Shown: positions 9,177 to 18,340, counted from the stretch's first letter. The stretch: DNA of 64,000 bases from Bin55 sp965205965 (GCA_965205965.1 CBDBHT010000008.1:248001-312000); one strand, 5' to 3'. Program-made: numbers and translations. The notes: generated from the sequence alone by a model not told the origin.

Positions 9177-9493
9177 AACACGCATGCCCCGGCTTCGTTC
9201 TACGAGGCGTTCGAGCCGGCCGAGGCGCGGCGCATCGCCGAGCGTCTGGAGATCCACTATACGCCCAAGCACGGCAGCTGGCTGAACATGGCCGAGATTG
9301 AGATCGGTGCGATGGTCGGCCCATGCCTGAACCGTCGTCTGCCCGACCGCGAAACCCTACGCCGTGAAGTCGATGCTTGGCAGGAGCGAAGGAACCGCGA
9401 AGCCGTGCGAGTGGACTGGCGATTCACGACCGCAGACGCACGGATCAAACTGAAATCACTTTACCAATCAATACAAAAGTGATAGCCTACTAG
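9177..9493 (+). pseudogene. IS630-family transposase, C-terminal fragment
   Basis: The fragment reads NTHAPASFYEAFEPAEARRI, then IHYTPKHGSWLNMAEIEIGA to LKSLYQSIQK and a stop at 9482. This is the last third of an IS630 DDE transposase, including the HTPKHGSWLN-type Glu region. The left side is cut at the end of the duplicated IS1380 block. The right terminal repeat (agcctacta) runs straight into serS and supplies its last codons. The same type occurs at 47630 and 51164. Confidence 0.85.
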
Positions 9494-10766
9494 CGATAGG
9501 TTCGATGACCTCCATACCTCCAGTATATGGATGAAGTGCCGTTGGTAAACGAATAACTCCCTCCTTATCTTGGAAATTTTCAAGTATTGCAATCAGTGTC
9601 CGGCCGACAGCTAAACCAGAACCGTTCAGCGTGTGCATAAACGTCGGTCGTTTTGTTTCAAGATCGCGATACCTTGCCCTAGTTCTTCTAGCCTGGAAGT
9701 CAAGGAAATTGCTGCAAGACGATATTTCCCGGTAGCAACTTGATCCTGGCAGCCACACTTCCAAATCAATGGTTTTAGCTGCCGAAAAACCTAGGTCCCC
9801 CCCGCACAACACTACAGCTCGGTATGGCAATTCCAACCTCTGCAAAACAGCTTCTGCATGCCCTGTCAATTCTTCTAATACTCTCCATGAAGTTTCCGGT
9901 TTAACTATCTGTACTAATTCAACTTTTTCAAATTGATGTTGGCGGATGATCCCATGAGTATCGCGTCCTGCACTGCCTGATTCGCGCCTAAAACAAGGCG
10001 TATGACAAACAAATTTTAGCGGTAATTTCCCTTCACTAACAATACTATCCTTGACTATATTCGTAACTGGAACCTCTGCTGTTGGCACCAGATAAAAATC
10101 CGCTGCTTCGTCCAAACGGAAGAGATCATCCTCAAACTTTGGAAGCTGCCCGGTTCCTTGCATCGTATCGCGATTGACGATATAAGGAACATAAACCTCT
10201 TCGTATCCGTGTTCCTTTACATGTACGTCGATCATCATATGAACCAGAGCCCGGTGTAATCTCACCAGCGGTCCGTACATAACTGCATAACGACTACCGG
10301 TAATCTTCGCAGCAGATTCAAGATCAATGCGCCCCTGAGCCAGTTCCACATGATCCTTAGCTTCGAAATCGAAGCTGGGCGGGGGCCTCCATCTTCGAAG
10401 TTCTAGATTTGCTGATTCATCCCCACCTTCCGGAACAGAGTCGTCGGGAATGTTCGGTACCTCAAGAAAAAATGCATCGAGCTCACTCTGAATCCTCTTG
10501 AATTCATTTTTGACGACATCCAAGCGCGATTTTAGATGACCGAGCTCTTCAACCATTGAGCCTATGTCCTTGCCTGCAGCGCGATCAATGCCAATCGCTT
10601 TTGATGCAACGTTGCGCCTGTTCTGCAGCGACTCGGTTTCATCTTGCATCTGCTTGCGCAGCTCTTCTAAAGCCCGATACTTGTCAAGATCCAGTTTGAA
10701 GCCGCGCTTTTTAAGCGCATTTGCAACTGCTTCAGGCGATCGTCGAAATATTCTGGGGTCAAGCAT
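9468..10766 (-). CDS. serS: Seryl-tRNA synthetase
   Basis: This cytoplasmic class II enzyme charges tRNA-Ser (and tRNA-Sec) with serine. At 432 residues it has the usual length. Residues ~30-105 form the tRNA-binding coiled-coil arm. Motif 2 is FRRESGSAGRDTHGIIRQHQ (about 267-286), TAEVP lies before it, and motif 3 is GSGLAVGRTLIAILEN (about 386-401). The last residues (SRLSLLY) are encoded by the terminal repeat of an IS630 fragment, so the native C-terminus was replaced after EPIA. These residues lie outside the catalytic core and the enzyme is probably still functional. Upstream is the rarA-crcB pair, the normal gammaproteobacterial order. Confidence 0.96.
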   Translation of the reverse strand: MLDPRIFRRSPEAVANALKKRGFKLDLDKYRALEELRKQMQDETESLQNRRNVASKAIGIDRAAGKDIGSMVEELGHLKSRLDVVKNEFKRIQSELDAFFLEVPNIPDDSVPEGGDESANLELRRWRPPPSFDFEAKDHVELAQGRIDLESAAKITGSRYAVMYGPLVRLHRALVHMMIDVHVKEHGYEEVYVPYIVNRDTMQGTGQLPKFEDDLFRLDEAADFYLVPTAEVPVTNIVKDSIVSEGKLPLKFVCHTPCFRRESGSAGRDTHGIIRQHQFEKVELVQIVKPETSWRVLEELTGHAEAVLQRLELPYRAVVLCGGDLGFSAAKTIDLEVWLPGSSCYREISSCSNFLDFQARRTRARYRDLETKRPTFMHTLNGSGLAVGRTLIAILENFQDKEGVIRLPTALHPYTGGMEVIEPIASRLSLLY

Positions 10767-10775
10767 TAGCCAAAG

Positions 10776-11023
10776 CTACCAACTGCACTGATCAGTGAGC
10801 GAAACAGCGACAGCGTGCCTGCCAACCAGATAAAGTCCAGCTTCGATTAGTTTTCCTGACTCTACTCATCGCAATGTATTCGATGAAAGTATCGAAAGCG
10901 TAGTAAATGCACCTAATAGGTCCACGGTAATAATTTCCCCTCTGTATTCTGTGCACCAGCGAGCAGGACTGTGCCCCGAGCGCTGCGTCGTCGCAATGCA
11001 ACGAGAAATACCAATTTCCACAT
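10776..11023 (-). pseudogene. crcB: crcB/fluC fluoride channel, decayed
   Basis: Read leftward from ATG 11023 (three bases after the rarA stop), a first frame gives MWKLVFLVAL and is then scrambled. A later frame gives GAFTTLSILSSNTLR, a TGA, then VESGKLIEAGLYLVG, ending at TAG 10776. GxFTTFSTFSxE is the signature of the CrcB/Fluc dual-topology fluoride exporter, and rarA-crcB-serS is its usual place. A working gene needs about 375 bp; only 248 bp remain, with frame changes and a stop. Identification rests on motif plus position. Confidence 0.72.
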
Positions 11024-11024
11024 G

Positions 11025-12326
11025 CTAATCGCTGTCAGAATGGGTATTGCGAGCGCGGAGTTTATCCAATCTCTTTCGGATGTTGCTCTCTAACCCACGG
11101 TCCGTAGGGTGATAAAAACGCGTATCCGGCATCTTATCAGGGAAATAACGCTCCCCTGCAGCAAAAGCATCTTTCTCATTATGTGCGTACCTGTATCCCT
11201 TGCCATACTCCATGTTTTTCATGAGTTGAGTTGGTGCATTGCGAAAGCGTAAAGGTACATCCCATGATGGGTACTCTTTAACAAACGTAGCCGCATCATT
11301 AAACGCCGTGGTAATCGCGTTACTTTTAGGTACCACCGCGAGATAGATGACTGCTTCGGCTAATGCGAGTTCTCCATCGGGAGAGCCTAAGCGGTGGTAA
11401 GCATCGCAAGCATCTATTGCAAGTGTAAGTGCCTTGGGGTCCGATAATCCGATGTCTTCCGTTGCCATACGGATCAGCCTTCGGCCGATATACAACGGAT
11501 CACATCCTCCATCCAACATTCTTACGAACCAGTAAAGTGAAGCATCTGGATCGCTACCCCTTACAGCTTTGTGCAATGCGGAAATTTGATCGTAGAAATG
11601 GTCACCTTTTTTATCGAAGCGACGAAATGTTTGACCAGAAGCTTCAACCACGTTCGCTTCCGTCAGCTCCTGATCTGCAAGTTGTGCTGCTACTTCCAAG
11701 GTATTTAACATCCTTCTAGCATCTCCGTCTGCATACCGACAAAGTACTTCAACTACCTCGCGAGAAATAGGCAAATCTGGATAATGCTTGTTATGTGCTC
11801 TCAATAAAAGCGTGCGCAAATCGTCAAGCTCCAGTGGTTTCAGAACAAATATTCTTGTTCGCGAAAGCAGGGCCGAATTAACTTCGAAAGAAGGATTTTC
11901 TATCGTTGCGCCAATTAACGTAACGGTCCCGCGCTCAACGTATGGCAGCAACACATCTTGCTGTGACTTTGAAAATCGATGTACCTCATCTATGAATAAA
12001 ATGGTCTGATAACTTGAATGTCCTTCGGCATCTGCGACAGTATTTCGGATATCTTTGACGCCGGCTAGAACTGCCGACAGTACTAACAATCGAGCCGATG
12101 CCGTATTTGCCAGCAACTTAGCTAGAGTTGTTTTCCCGGTTCCTGGCGGTCCCCAAAGAATCATTGAGTGTACCGATCCGCTTTCCGCTAAACGACGCAA
12201 AGGCTGACCCGGTCCTAGGAGATGTCGCTGACCAACGAACTCATCCAACGACGACGGCCTCATACGCTCGGCTAAGGGAGCGTATAAGCTTTGAGAAGAA
12301 ATCAAATCATTCGGATTCAAGAGCAC
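11025..12326 (-). CDS. rarA: Replication-associated recombination protein A (AAA+ ATPase)
   Basis: RarA (MgsA) is a clamp-loader-like AAA+ ATPase that acts at stalled replication forks. The protein is 433 residues, full length. Walker A is GPPGTGKTTLA (59-69) and Walker B is FIDEVHRF (111-118), followed by a sensor region IGATIENPSFEV. The start overlaps the end of lolA by 20 bp, so the two are probably co-transcribed with ftsK. The stop is TAG, followed one base later by the crcB remnant. Confidence 0.95.
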   Translation of the reverse strand: MLLNPNDLISSQSLYAPLAERMRPSSLDEFVGQRHLLGPGQPLRRLAESGSVHSMILWGPPGTGKTTLAKLLANTASARLLVLSAVLAGVKDIRNTVADAEGHSSYQTILFIDEVHRFSKSQQDVLLPYVERGTVTLIGATIENPSFEVNSALLSRTRIFVLKPLELDDLRTLLLRAHNKHYPDLPISREVVEVLCRYADGDARRMLNTLEVAAQLADQELTEANVVEASGQTFRRFDKKGDHFYDQISALHKAVRGSDPDASLYWFVRMLDGGCDPLYIGRRLIRMATEDIGLSDPKALTLAIDACDAYHRLGSPDGELALAEAVIYLAVVPKSNAITTAFNDAATFVKEYPSWDVPLRFRNAPTQLMKNMEYGKGYRYAHNEKDAFAAGERYFPDKMPDTRFYHPTDRGLESNIRKRLDKLRARNTHSDSD

Positions 12327-12939
12327 TCAGATCGCCAACGATTTCCGTGCCTTCCGGAACTTCTATGGTAAACATCTCGTCTGGCAATTCGACATTAAGT
12401 TCGATACTATGAAACGAGATCTTAGTGAATGTCCCTAGGGAATCTAAAAAATCAATGCTCGATAATTTCGATTGATCGAAATGAACGACAATTTCCTTAA
12501 ATAGAGGCTTCTCTTGCTTCGGTAAAAGTACGAATGCTGCACCTTCTCTAGATACGGTGAAGTTTTTTTGAAGAGTTTGTGCCGGTCGTGAGAGCAGATT
12601 AGCGATATGTAGTTCAGTCTCTTGTAACGTTCGAATGGTCAGCTGCTCCAATTCTTCGTCGTAAAGAGCCGCTACATCTTTCCGGATAGTCAACAATTGC
12701 GGAAATGGTTTAGTTATCTGCCATCGAAATTCCGTCGGTTTCTTAACGGCAAACTTTCCTTTCTGATCTTCTTCATCAGCACCATCACCAGCGATCCGTT
12801 GCACGAATTCCCCTTGCATAGACTCATATGCTGTAAGCTTCTCTACCAAGTCCTTGACGGGACCCTCAGTTGCAAAAATTGATTGCAGGCTGAAAAAGGT
12901 AACTAGGCAGGCAATTCCACCAGTTCGATTATGCATCAT
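12307..12939 (-). CDS. lolA: Outer-membrane lipoprotein carrier LolA
   Basis: LolA is the periplasmic chaperone that ferries lipoproteins from LolCDE to LolB. I chose ATG 12939 (MMHNRTGGIACLVTFF) because it begins a signal peptide ending near IFA; it overlaps the ftsK stop by 11 bp. The mature part shows the family pattern with YESMQGEFVQ, FRWQITKPFPQLL and ELHIANLLSRPAQ. Length about 210 residues is normal. Position between ftsK and rarA supports the call. Confidence 0.9.
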   Translation of the reverse strand: MMHNRTGGIACLVTFFSLQSIFATEGPVKDLVEKLTAYESMQGEFVQRIAGDGADEEDQKGKFAVKKPTEFRWQITKPFPQLLTIRKDVAALYDEELEQLTIRTLQETELHIANLLSRPAQTLQKNFTVSREGAAFVLLPKQEKPLFKEIVVHFDQSKLSSIDFLDSLGTFTKISFHSIELNVELPDEMFTIEVPEGTEIVGDLSALESE

Positions 12940-15292
12940 CGCAAACCAAAATTTCCCGGTTTCCACTCGAATTCTGCTCGGAGACAAGCCCTGCTATTTC
13001 CATCGCTTCAATCATTTTTGCGGCGCGGTTGTAACCAATAGAAAGTTTACGCTGAAGAAATGAGATCGAGGCTTTCTTGTGTTCAAGTACCACGCGAACG
13101 GCTTGTGCGTATAGCTCGTCCTCACCCTCTGCTTTGACAATGCTATTTATGAAATCTAGACTGCCAGTATCTTCATTCGGTGCTGACAGATCAAGTTCAT
13201 AAACTGGATCACCAATTTTTTTCCATGCGGCAACGACTGCATGAACTTCTTCGTCCGACACGAACGCACCATGAACGCGTTCAGGAACGGAAGATCCCGA
13301 TTTGACGTACAACATATCCCCTTGTCCCAACAATTGTTCCGCACCACCCTGATCAATAATCGTACGTGAGTCAATGCGAGTTGGCACCAGAAAACTAATC
13401 CGGCAGGGAATATTTGCTTTAATCAGTCCAGTAATAACGTCGACTGAGGGGCGTTGGGTAGCCAACACCAAATGAATTCCGGCCGCCCTAGCCTTCTGCG
13501 CGATCCGAGCTATGACTTGGTCCAGCTTCTTGCCAACAATCATCATCATGTCAGCGAACTCATCTATCACAACGACGATTAACGGTAGCTTCTTAAGTGC
13601 CGGGGGGGGAGCTGGAGCAGAATCTGGCCAAGTAGGATCCAATAGTGAATTGCCCTGCGCCTCTTCGGATTCTATACGCCGGTTATAGCCTTCCAAACTA
13701 CGTACACCGAGTGACGCCAAGATGTTATAGCGTCGTTCCATTTCACCAACGCACCAATTCAATGCTTGCGATGCTTCGCGCATATCCGTCACAACGGGCG
13801 TAAGCAGATGTGGGATGCCATCGTAAACCGATAACTCAAGCATTTTAGGGTCAATCAGAATAAATCGTACGTCATCGGGCGTAGCCTTGTAAAGCATGCT
13901 CAAAAGCATAGCGTTGATCGCTACGGACTTGCCCGATCCAGTTGTGCCAGCAACCAAAAGATGCGGCATTCCTGATATGTCCGCAACTACAACTTCACCA
14001 GCAACATTTTTGCCAATTGCGATGGTTAGAGGCGAGTCTGATTGTTTGTAGACAGGCGAACTAAGAATATCGCTGAGACGAACTATACTTCGGCGATCAT
14101 TAGGAATTTCGATACCGATTACTGATTTGCCTGGTATCGTTTCCACTACTCGTACACTGACTACTGACAGTGATCTGGCGATATCTTTAACCAGTGCTGT
14201 AATTTTGCTAACTTTAACACCCGGTGCTGGCAAAATTTCAAATCGAGTGACTACGGGGCCTGGAAGAATGGACTCAACTTCTGCCTTAACACCGAAGTCC
14301 GCCAGTTTCTCGACAAGTACTTCTCCCAATATTTCGAGTGTTTCGTTGCTATAGCTACTTCGAACATTGGATTCCGCTACATCAAGCAGTTTCAAGCTAG
14401 GCATGCCTTTTTCGATCAAAACGGGAATAGTATCGTGAGTATCCTTTTTGTAGGCAGTAGACACCGTGGTTAGTGATGACACAGCTGGAGTAACCTTGCG
14501 TGCAACCGTTTCTTTGTTATTTGGTGCTGATCTACTAACCGTGGGTTCAATATAGATCCGAAGCGATTCTTTAGAAGACCGGTGCTCTACTTTGGTTCCT
14601 AATCCAAGTTTCGGTGGCACAGTCGGCGAAACAGTCAGTGCTGCAATTTTGCTATCTTCATTTTCCTGTAGGTGTATCCACACCCAATATCGTTTGGTGA
14701 AACGAATAATCTTGCCAAAAACTCGGTATAGAACGCTTCCAATCCACTCAGCAACCGTAAGCCACGAAATATTGGTCAGTGTCTGCTGACCCACAATTAA
14801 TAAAGCAACTGACACGATAGTTAATCCTGTCGGTTTCAGGAACGAATTGCCATATTGCACAAGAACGGAACCGATTATTCCTCCAGTGCCATACACTAGG
14901 TCAGGATCATTGGCCTTCATGTGCAGCTGCACAAGGACACAAAGTGCTATCAAGATAACTAGTAATGTTCCAGCTTTTGCAACGGCTCTGGTCCAAGACC
15001 ACGGCGTGCCTCTTCTCAATACGACATTCAACCCTCCAATTAATAGGGCCATAGGTAGCAAATATGCGATATAACCAAACGTCAGTAGAGCAAGTCTAGC
15101 TACCCAAAGTCCACTTGACCCCACGACATTGGTTACATCAAGGCCCTCACTAGAAGTAGCCGTAGCCGTGTCAATGGGTGCATAGGAATAAATGGCTAAA
15201 AAGATATATGCAGCAAACGCTGTACATATGACAACCACGCATTCGCGCACTGGAAACATAGAGATTTTTTCAACCATCCCTGGCTCAGCCAT
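12929..15292 (-). CDS. ftsK: DNA translocase FtsK
   Basis: FtsK is a septum-anchored motor that pumps DNA during chromosome segregation and activates XerCD. The 787 residues begin with an N-terminal membrane part (about four helices, residues ~15-190), a short linker, then the RecA-like motor with Walker A GTTGSGKSVAINAML (about 449) and Walker B LIVVVIDEFADMMM. The C-terminal gamma winged helix is present (YNRAAKMIEAMEIAGLVS). The linker is much shorter than in E. coli, as in many other gammaproteobacteria. An agaggaa ribosome site precedes the ATG. It heads the ftsK-lolA-rarA unit. Confidence 0.95.
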   Translation of the reverse strand: MAEPGMVEKISMFPVRECVVVICTAFAAYIFLAIYSYAPIDTATATSSEGLDVTNVVGSSGLWVARLALLTFGYIAYLLPMALLIGGLNVVLRRGTPWSWTRAVAKAGTLLVILIALCVLVQLHMKANDPDLVYGTGGIIGSVLVQYGNSFLKPTGLTIVSVALLIVGQQTLTNISWLTVAEWIGSVLYRVFGKIIRFTKRYWVWIHLQENEDSKIAALTVSPTVPPKLGLGTKVEHRSSKESLRIYIEPTVSRSAPNNKETVARKVTPAVSSLTTVSTAYKKDTHDTIPVLIEKGMPSLKLLDVAESNVRSSYSNETLEILGEVLVEKLADFGVKAEVESILPGPVVTRFEILPAPGVKVSKITALVKDIARSLSVVSVRVVETIPGKSVIGIEIPNDRRSIVRLSDILSSPVYKQSDSPLTIAIGKNVAGEVVVADISGMPHLLVAGTTGSGKSVAINAMLLSMLYKATPDDVRFILIDPKMLELSVYDGIPHLLTPVVTDMREASQALNWCVGEMERRYNILASLGVRSLEGYNRRIESEEAQGNSLLDPTWPDSAPAPPPALKKLPLIVVVIDEFADMMMIVGKKLDQVIARIAQKARAAGIHLVLATQRPSVDVITGLIKANIPCRISFLVPTRIDSRTIIDQGGAEQLLGQGDMLYVKSGSSVPERVHGAFVSDEEVHAVVAAWKKIGDPVYELDLSAPNEDTGSLDFINSIVKAEGEDELYAQAVRVVLEHKKASISFLQRKLSIGYNRAAKMIEAMEIAGLVSEQNSSGNREILVCDDA

Positions 15293-15826
15293 ACCACCAT
15301 TCCTCTTTGAATGATATGGGAAGTCTACCCCCCTTATTCTTTTCTCGTCAAATGATATTTTTTAACTCGCACGTCCCTATTTTTCTGTGCAAATGAAAGT
15401 ACTCAATTCCTTAAGCATGGTGCTTAAAATATTTACGGATTTGGAAACTATCGATATCATTCCACCCTGTAGAAGAAACTACGTTTCATCATGGTTGAAT
15501 TCATCGTAAAAATCCGTGAGGATTAGGACAGCAGTTGCTAAAGGGATTGGGTACGATACGAGAGTGAAGTCGTTCTTCAGCGTTGCGATTCTCTACTAAC
15601 TAATTGTGATTTTCTAACGATCTCGGCTCTTACGTACATGCGCTAATACGTATGTACCAAGCTATCTGTATGCTATGCACATCAAAGAGTTTCATCGATT
15701 TTTAGCATTTCTTCAAAAAATGGACAAAATCTTAAATCGACATACGTCAGTAACAATACTCTAGTGGACTACATTGCAAACGCATTGCAAAAATGGACCT
15801 TCCATAGAAACTCCGGAGTCAAGCAT
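15293..15826. promoter_or_regulatory. Divergent ftsK/trxB intergenic region
   Basis: This 534-bp AT-rich gap separates the leftward ftsK from the rightward trxB, so it must hold promoters for both. A palindrome ttaagcatggtgcttaa (15411-15427, 7-bp arms, 3-bp centre) is a candidate regulator site. Some gammaproteobacteria carry lrp here; I see no lrp frame. Confidence 0.45.
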
Positions 15827-16783
15827 ATGAGCGAAGTGCATCGAGCTCGTCTCGTTGTCCTCGGATCGGGGCCAGCTGGATACACCGCAACGTTATATGC
15901 TGCGAGAGCTAACCTAGAGCCAACGCTCATTACCGGCGTTGAAATTGGAGGTCAGCTGATAACTACCACCGATGTTGACAATTGGCCTGGCGATCACAAT
16001 GGCCTGCAAGGTCCTGAGCTAATGCTTCGTATGAAAGAGCACGTGAGTAAATATCGCACACACGTTATTAACGATTATATTCATTCGGCCGACTTAACAA
16101 GTTCACCTTTTCGGCTAATGGGTTCTCAAACTGAATATCGATGCGATGCGCTGGTTATAGCGACAGGTGCTTCGGCGAAATATCTCGGTCTTCCAAGTGA
16201 AGAGAAGTACAGAGGAAGGGGCGTAAGTGCTTGTGCAACATGCGACGGCTTTTTCTTCAAAGGGCAGAACGTAGCCGTTGTTGGTGGTGGTAATACTGCA
16301 GTAGAAGAAGCTCTCTATTTGTCCAATATCGCGTCGAAAGTATATTTGGTACACCGTCGAGACAAGCTCCGAGCAGAAAAGATTCTTCAGGACAGATTGT
16401 TTGGACGAATAGATTCTGGAACGGTTGTACCAATATGGAAGCATGTCGTCAATGAAGTACTTGGAGACAAGCAGGGCGTGATGGGATTAAGTTTGCGAAA
16501 CACCGAAAATAATGAACTGTCGGAATTGCCTGTAACGGGAGTTTTTATTGCTATTGGCCATGTACCCAATACCGAGATCTTTGCTGACCAACTACATATG
16601 CATGATGGATACATCAAAATCAGTAGTGGAATTAATGGCAACGCAACTGCTACGAGTGTTCCTGGAGTATTCGCAGCGGGGGATGTCGCCGATCACGTGT
16701 ATAGACAAGCAGTAACATCGGCTGGATTTGGCTGTATGGCAGCGTTAGATGCGGAGAAATATCTCGATTCCCACTCTACTTGA
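15827..16783 (+). CDS. trxB: Thioredoxin reductase
   Basis: This cytoplasmic FAD enzyme passes electrons from NADPH to thioredoxin. From ATG 15827 (MSEVHRARLVVLGSG) it has 318 residues, the family length. The FAD site is LGSGPAGYTA (about 11-20), the redox-active cysteines are in ACATCDGFFF (about 135-144), NADPH is bound at VVGGGNTAVEEAL, and the C-terminal FAD motif is PGVFAAGDVAD. I prefer this start over an upstream ATG at 15764 because a ccggag site lies before it and the upstream residues do not match the family. The next gene, aat, follows closely. Confidence 0.95.
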   Translation: MSEVHRARLVVLGSGPAGYTATLYAARANLEPTLITGVEIGGQLITTTDVDNWPGDHNGLQGPELMLRMKEHVSKYRTHVINDYIHSADLTSSPFRLMGSQTEYRCDALVIATGASAKYLGLPSEEKYRGRGVSACATCDGFFFKGQNVAVVGGGNTAVEEALYLSNIASKVYLVHRRDKLRAEKILQDRLFGRIDSGTVVPIWKHVVNEVLGDKQGVMGLSLRNTENNELSELPVTGVFIAIGHVPNTEIFADQLHMHDGYIKISSGINGNATATSVPGVFAAGDVADHVYRQAVTSAGFGCMAALDAEKYLDSHST

Positions 16784-16786
16784 TAA

Positions 16787-17500
16787 GCCCATGCGGAGTT
16801 TGAGCTGAACCTTATTTATCTGGCGGATGAAGCCGTCGCCCTGCCCGACCCATCAAAATCTCAGTTTGAAGATATTGTTGCCATCGGTGGAAAGCTGTCA
16901 AAAAAACGATTGGTAGAGGCATATTCCAAAGGCATATTCCCGTGGCCGGAATCTAACGAAGAAGCAATTCTTTGGTGGTGCCCTGATCCGCGAGCAGTGA
17001 TAGTGATCAATACATTCAAAACTTCCCGCAGTTTATCTAAGCGGATTCGCAATGGTCCGTTTAAAGTCACTGCCGACACAGCATTTGACGCAGTCATTCG
17101 AGAATGTGGAGTAACTAGACCTGGCCGTGAACAAACTTGGATTACCGAGGAAATGATGACTGCTTATGGAAAACTACATCGTGAAGGTATCGCTCACTCA
17201 GTCGAAACGTGGAATAAAAGTAATCTGGTAGGTGGACTGTACGGCGTTTCGTTAGGAAGGTTGTTCTTTGGAGAATCTATGTTCTCTATCGAATCCGATG
17301 CATCTAAGGTTGCTTTAGTATCGCTGATATATCACTTGCGTTCTTGGAATTTCTTTATGATCGACTGCCAATTGATGACGTCACACTTGTGTTCACTTGG
17401 TGCAGTAAATATTCGACGTACGGAATTCTTGCAGACACTTCGAACTTCTAACCAATATTCTTCGAAAATCGGCAGATGGCAGATTCAAAGTGCATGGTAA
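16787..17500 (+). CDS. aat: Leucyl/phenylalanyl-tRNA-protein transferase (start unclear)
   Basis: Aat adds Leu or Phe to N-terminal Arg/Lys of proteins and so feeds them to ClpS-ClpAP (N-end rule). Family blocks are visible: IVAIGGKLSKKRLVEAYSKG, IFPWPESNEEAILWWCPDPR and SVETWNKSNLVGGLYGVSLG, then MFSIESDASKVALVSL. The conserved N-terminus needs the frame open from 16787, but that frame has no ATG, GTG or TTG before the conserved block. ATG 16791 (MRSLS, then TGA) is in another frame. Either a rare start (CTG 16805 or ATT 16814) is used or a one-base frameshift has just broken the gene. A TTG at 16910 would lose a conserved part. Confidence 0.8.
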   Translation, partial: AHAEFELNLIYLADEAVALPDPSKSQFEDIVAIGGKLSKKRLVEAYSKGIFPWPESNEEAILWWCPDPRAVIVINTFKTSRSLSKRIRNGPFKVTADTAFDAVIRECGVTRPGREQTWITEEMMTAYGKLHREGIAHSVETWNKSNLVGGLYGVSLGRLFFGESMFSIESDASKVALVSLIYHLRSWNFFMIDCQLMTSHLCSLGAVNIRRTEFLQTLRTSNQYSSKIGRWQIQSAW

Positions 17501-17960
17501 TCGCCGGATTAGGTCGAATCGAATGATGCCTAGATAGGACGGTAGTGCTTGTCGTCGCGCTCCCGCCCAAACGGGTACATCACGCAGTCGCGCAGCTACA
17601 AATCTCGTTGCCCTACCTCCCTGTAAATAGGGCTGTCAAGGGACTCCAGATTCCTGTAACAGGCGTGGCTCGGTTAGCCATGCTACCTATAACTGGAACT
17701 GCTGGTGCCATATAACAGCTGCCATGCGTTAGCACCTCGTCATTTTTAATTTTAGGATACACGCCTCTGTATCGCAGCATGCACCGTTAATCTTCATTTG
17801 ACCGGCGACGCCGCGCCGTTGGCTGTTGACGTCAGTCGACCAAGCATTGATCCTCTTAGCCAGAGAGATAAATTTACTTAGATACAGAAATCGATTGGTT
17901 CTCCCGCTCAAGCGTAGTTAAGCCAGCGGTCATATAAATAAGTTGAGTAGTCAAAGCCAT
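17501..17960. other. Gap between aat and tRNA-Cys
   Basis: No recognisable gene. The usual neighbour of aat in many gammaproteobacteria (ate/bpt, infA) is not seen. The stretch may contain eroded coding sequence but no frame is long or conserved enough to name. Confidence 0.4.
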
Positions 17961-18034
17961 TGGAGGCTGGAGTCGGAATCGAACCGGCGTAAACGGAGTT
18001 GCAGTCCGCTGCATAACCACTCTGCCACCCAGCC
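17961..18034 (-). tRNA. cysT: tRNA-Cys (GCA)
   Basis: Read on the minus strand it starts ggctggg and ends ccagcctcca with an encoded CCA. The acceptor arm pairs over seven base pairs (the last a G-U). The anticodon loop actgcaac carries GCA, and the T arm has ggttcgattcc. In E. coli cysT lies just after uvrC-pgsA; here an IS nest separates it from pgsA, so the same ancestral order is visible. Confidence 0.95.
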
Positions 18035-18219
18035 CAGTGAGTAGTGAACGCAGAAAATAGAGAATAGAGAATGGTATCCAAAATCGGAGATGAAATAGTA
18101 TCACGGTCAGTTTATGGGTCAATCTAGCATTGAAACAGCCTCTCCTCTTATCTCTGATCATTATCCTAAATATTTTTAAGAATATCATCACGGCATTCAA
18201 ATTGCTCTCGTGAGGGCGA

Positions 18220-18257
18220 CGTTCAAATTTTGAACGGCGACGTTCAAATTTTGAACG
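18220..18257. repeat. Two tandem 17-bp palindromes, possible operator pair
   Basis: The sequence cgttcaaattttgaacg (8-bp arms around one base) occurs at 18220-18236 and again at 18241-18257. The two centres are exactly 21 bp apart, two helical turns, inside a perfect 21-bp direct repeat. The spacing suits side-by-side binding of a dimeric regulator, but no host gene follows because an IS630 starts at 18341. It could also be a structural repeat. Confidence 0.7.
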
Positions 18258-18284
18258 GCACGCTCACCTCCGCAGACGGTGGCA

Positions 18285-18309
18285 ACAAACTTCAGACGTC
18301 AAAGTTTGT
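18285..18309. repeat. Inverted repeat (possible hairpin)
   Basis: The arms acaaactt and aagtttgt are separated by nine bases. No T run follows on the plus strand, so a terminator role is uncertain. It lies between the paired palindromes and the IS630 insertion. Confidence 0.5.
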
Positions 18310-18340
18310 CCATCACCCAGTCCAGCACTCTGTTCTTTAA

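Noticed and set aside
10792..11001. A 69-residue minus-strand ORF between serS and rarA
   Set aside because: It runs in a different frame from the crcB remnant pieces and has no family match; the crcB explanation fits position and motif.
15293..15826. lrp remnant between ftsK and trxB
   Set aside because: The place is right for lrp in some gammaproteobacteria, but no Lrp residues could be read in any frame.
18220..18257. CRISPR-like repeat
   Set aside because: Only two units, no spacers between them, and no cas genes in the window.
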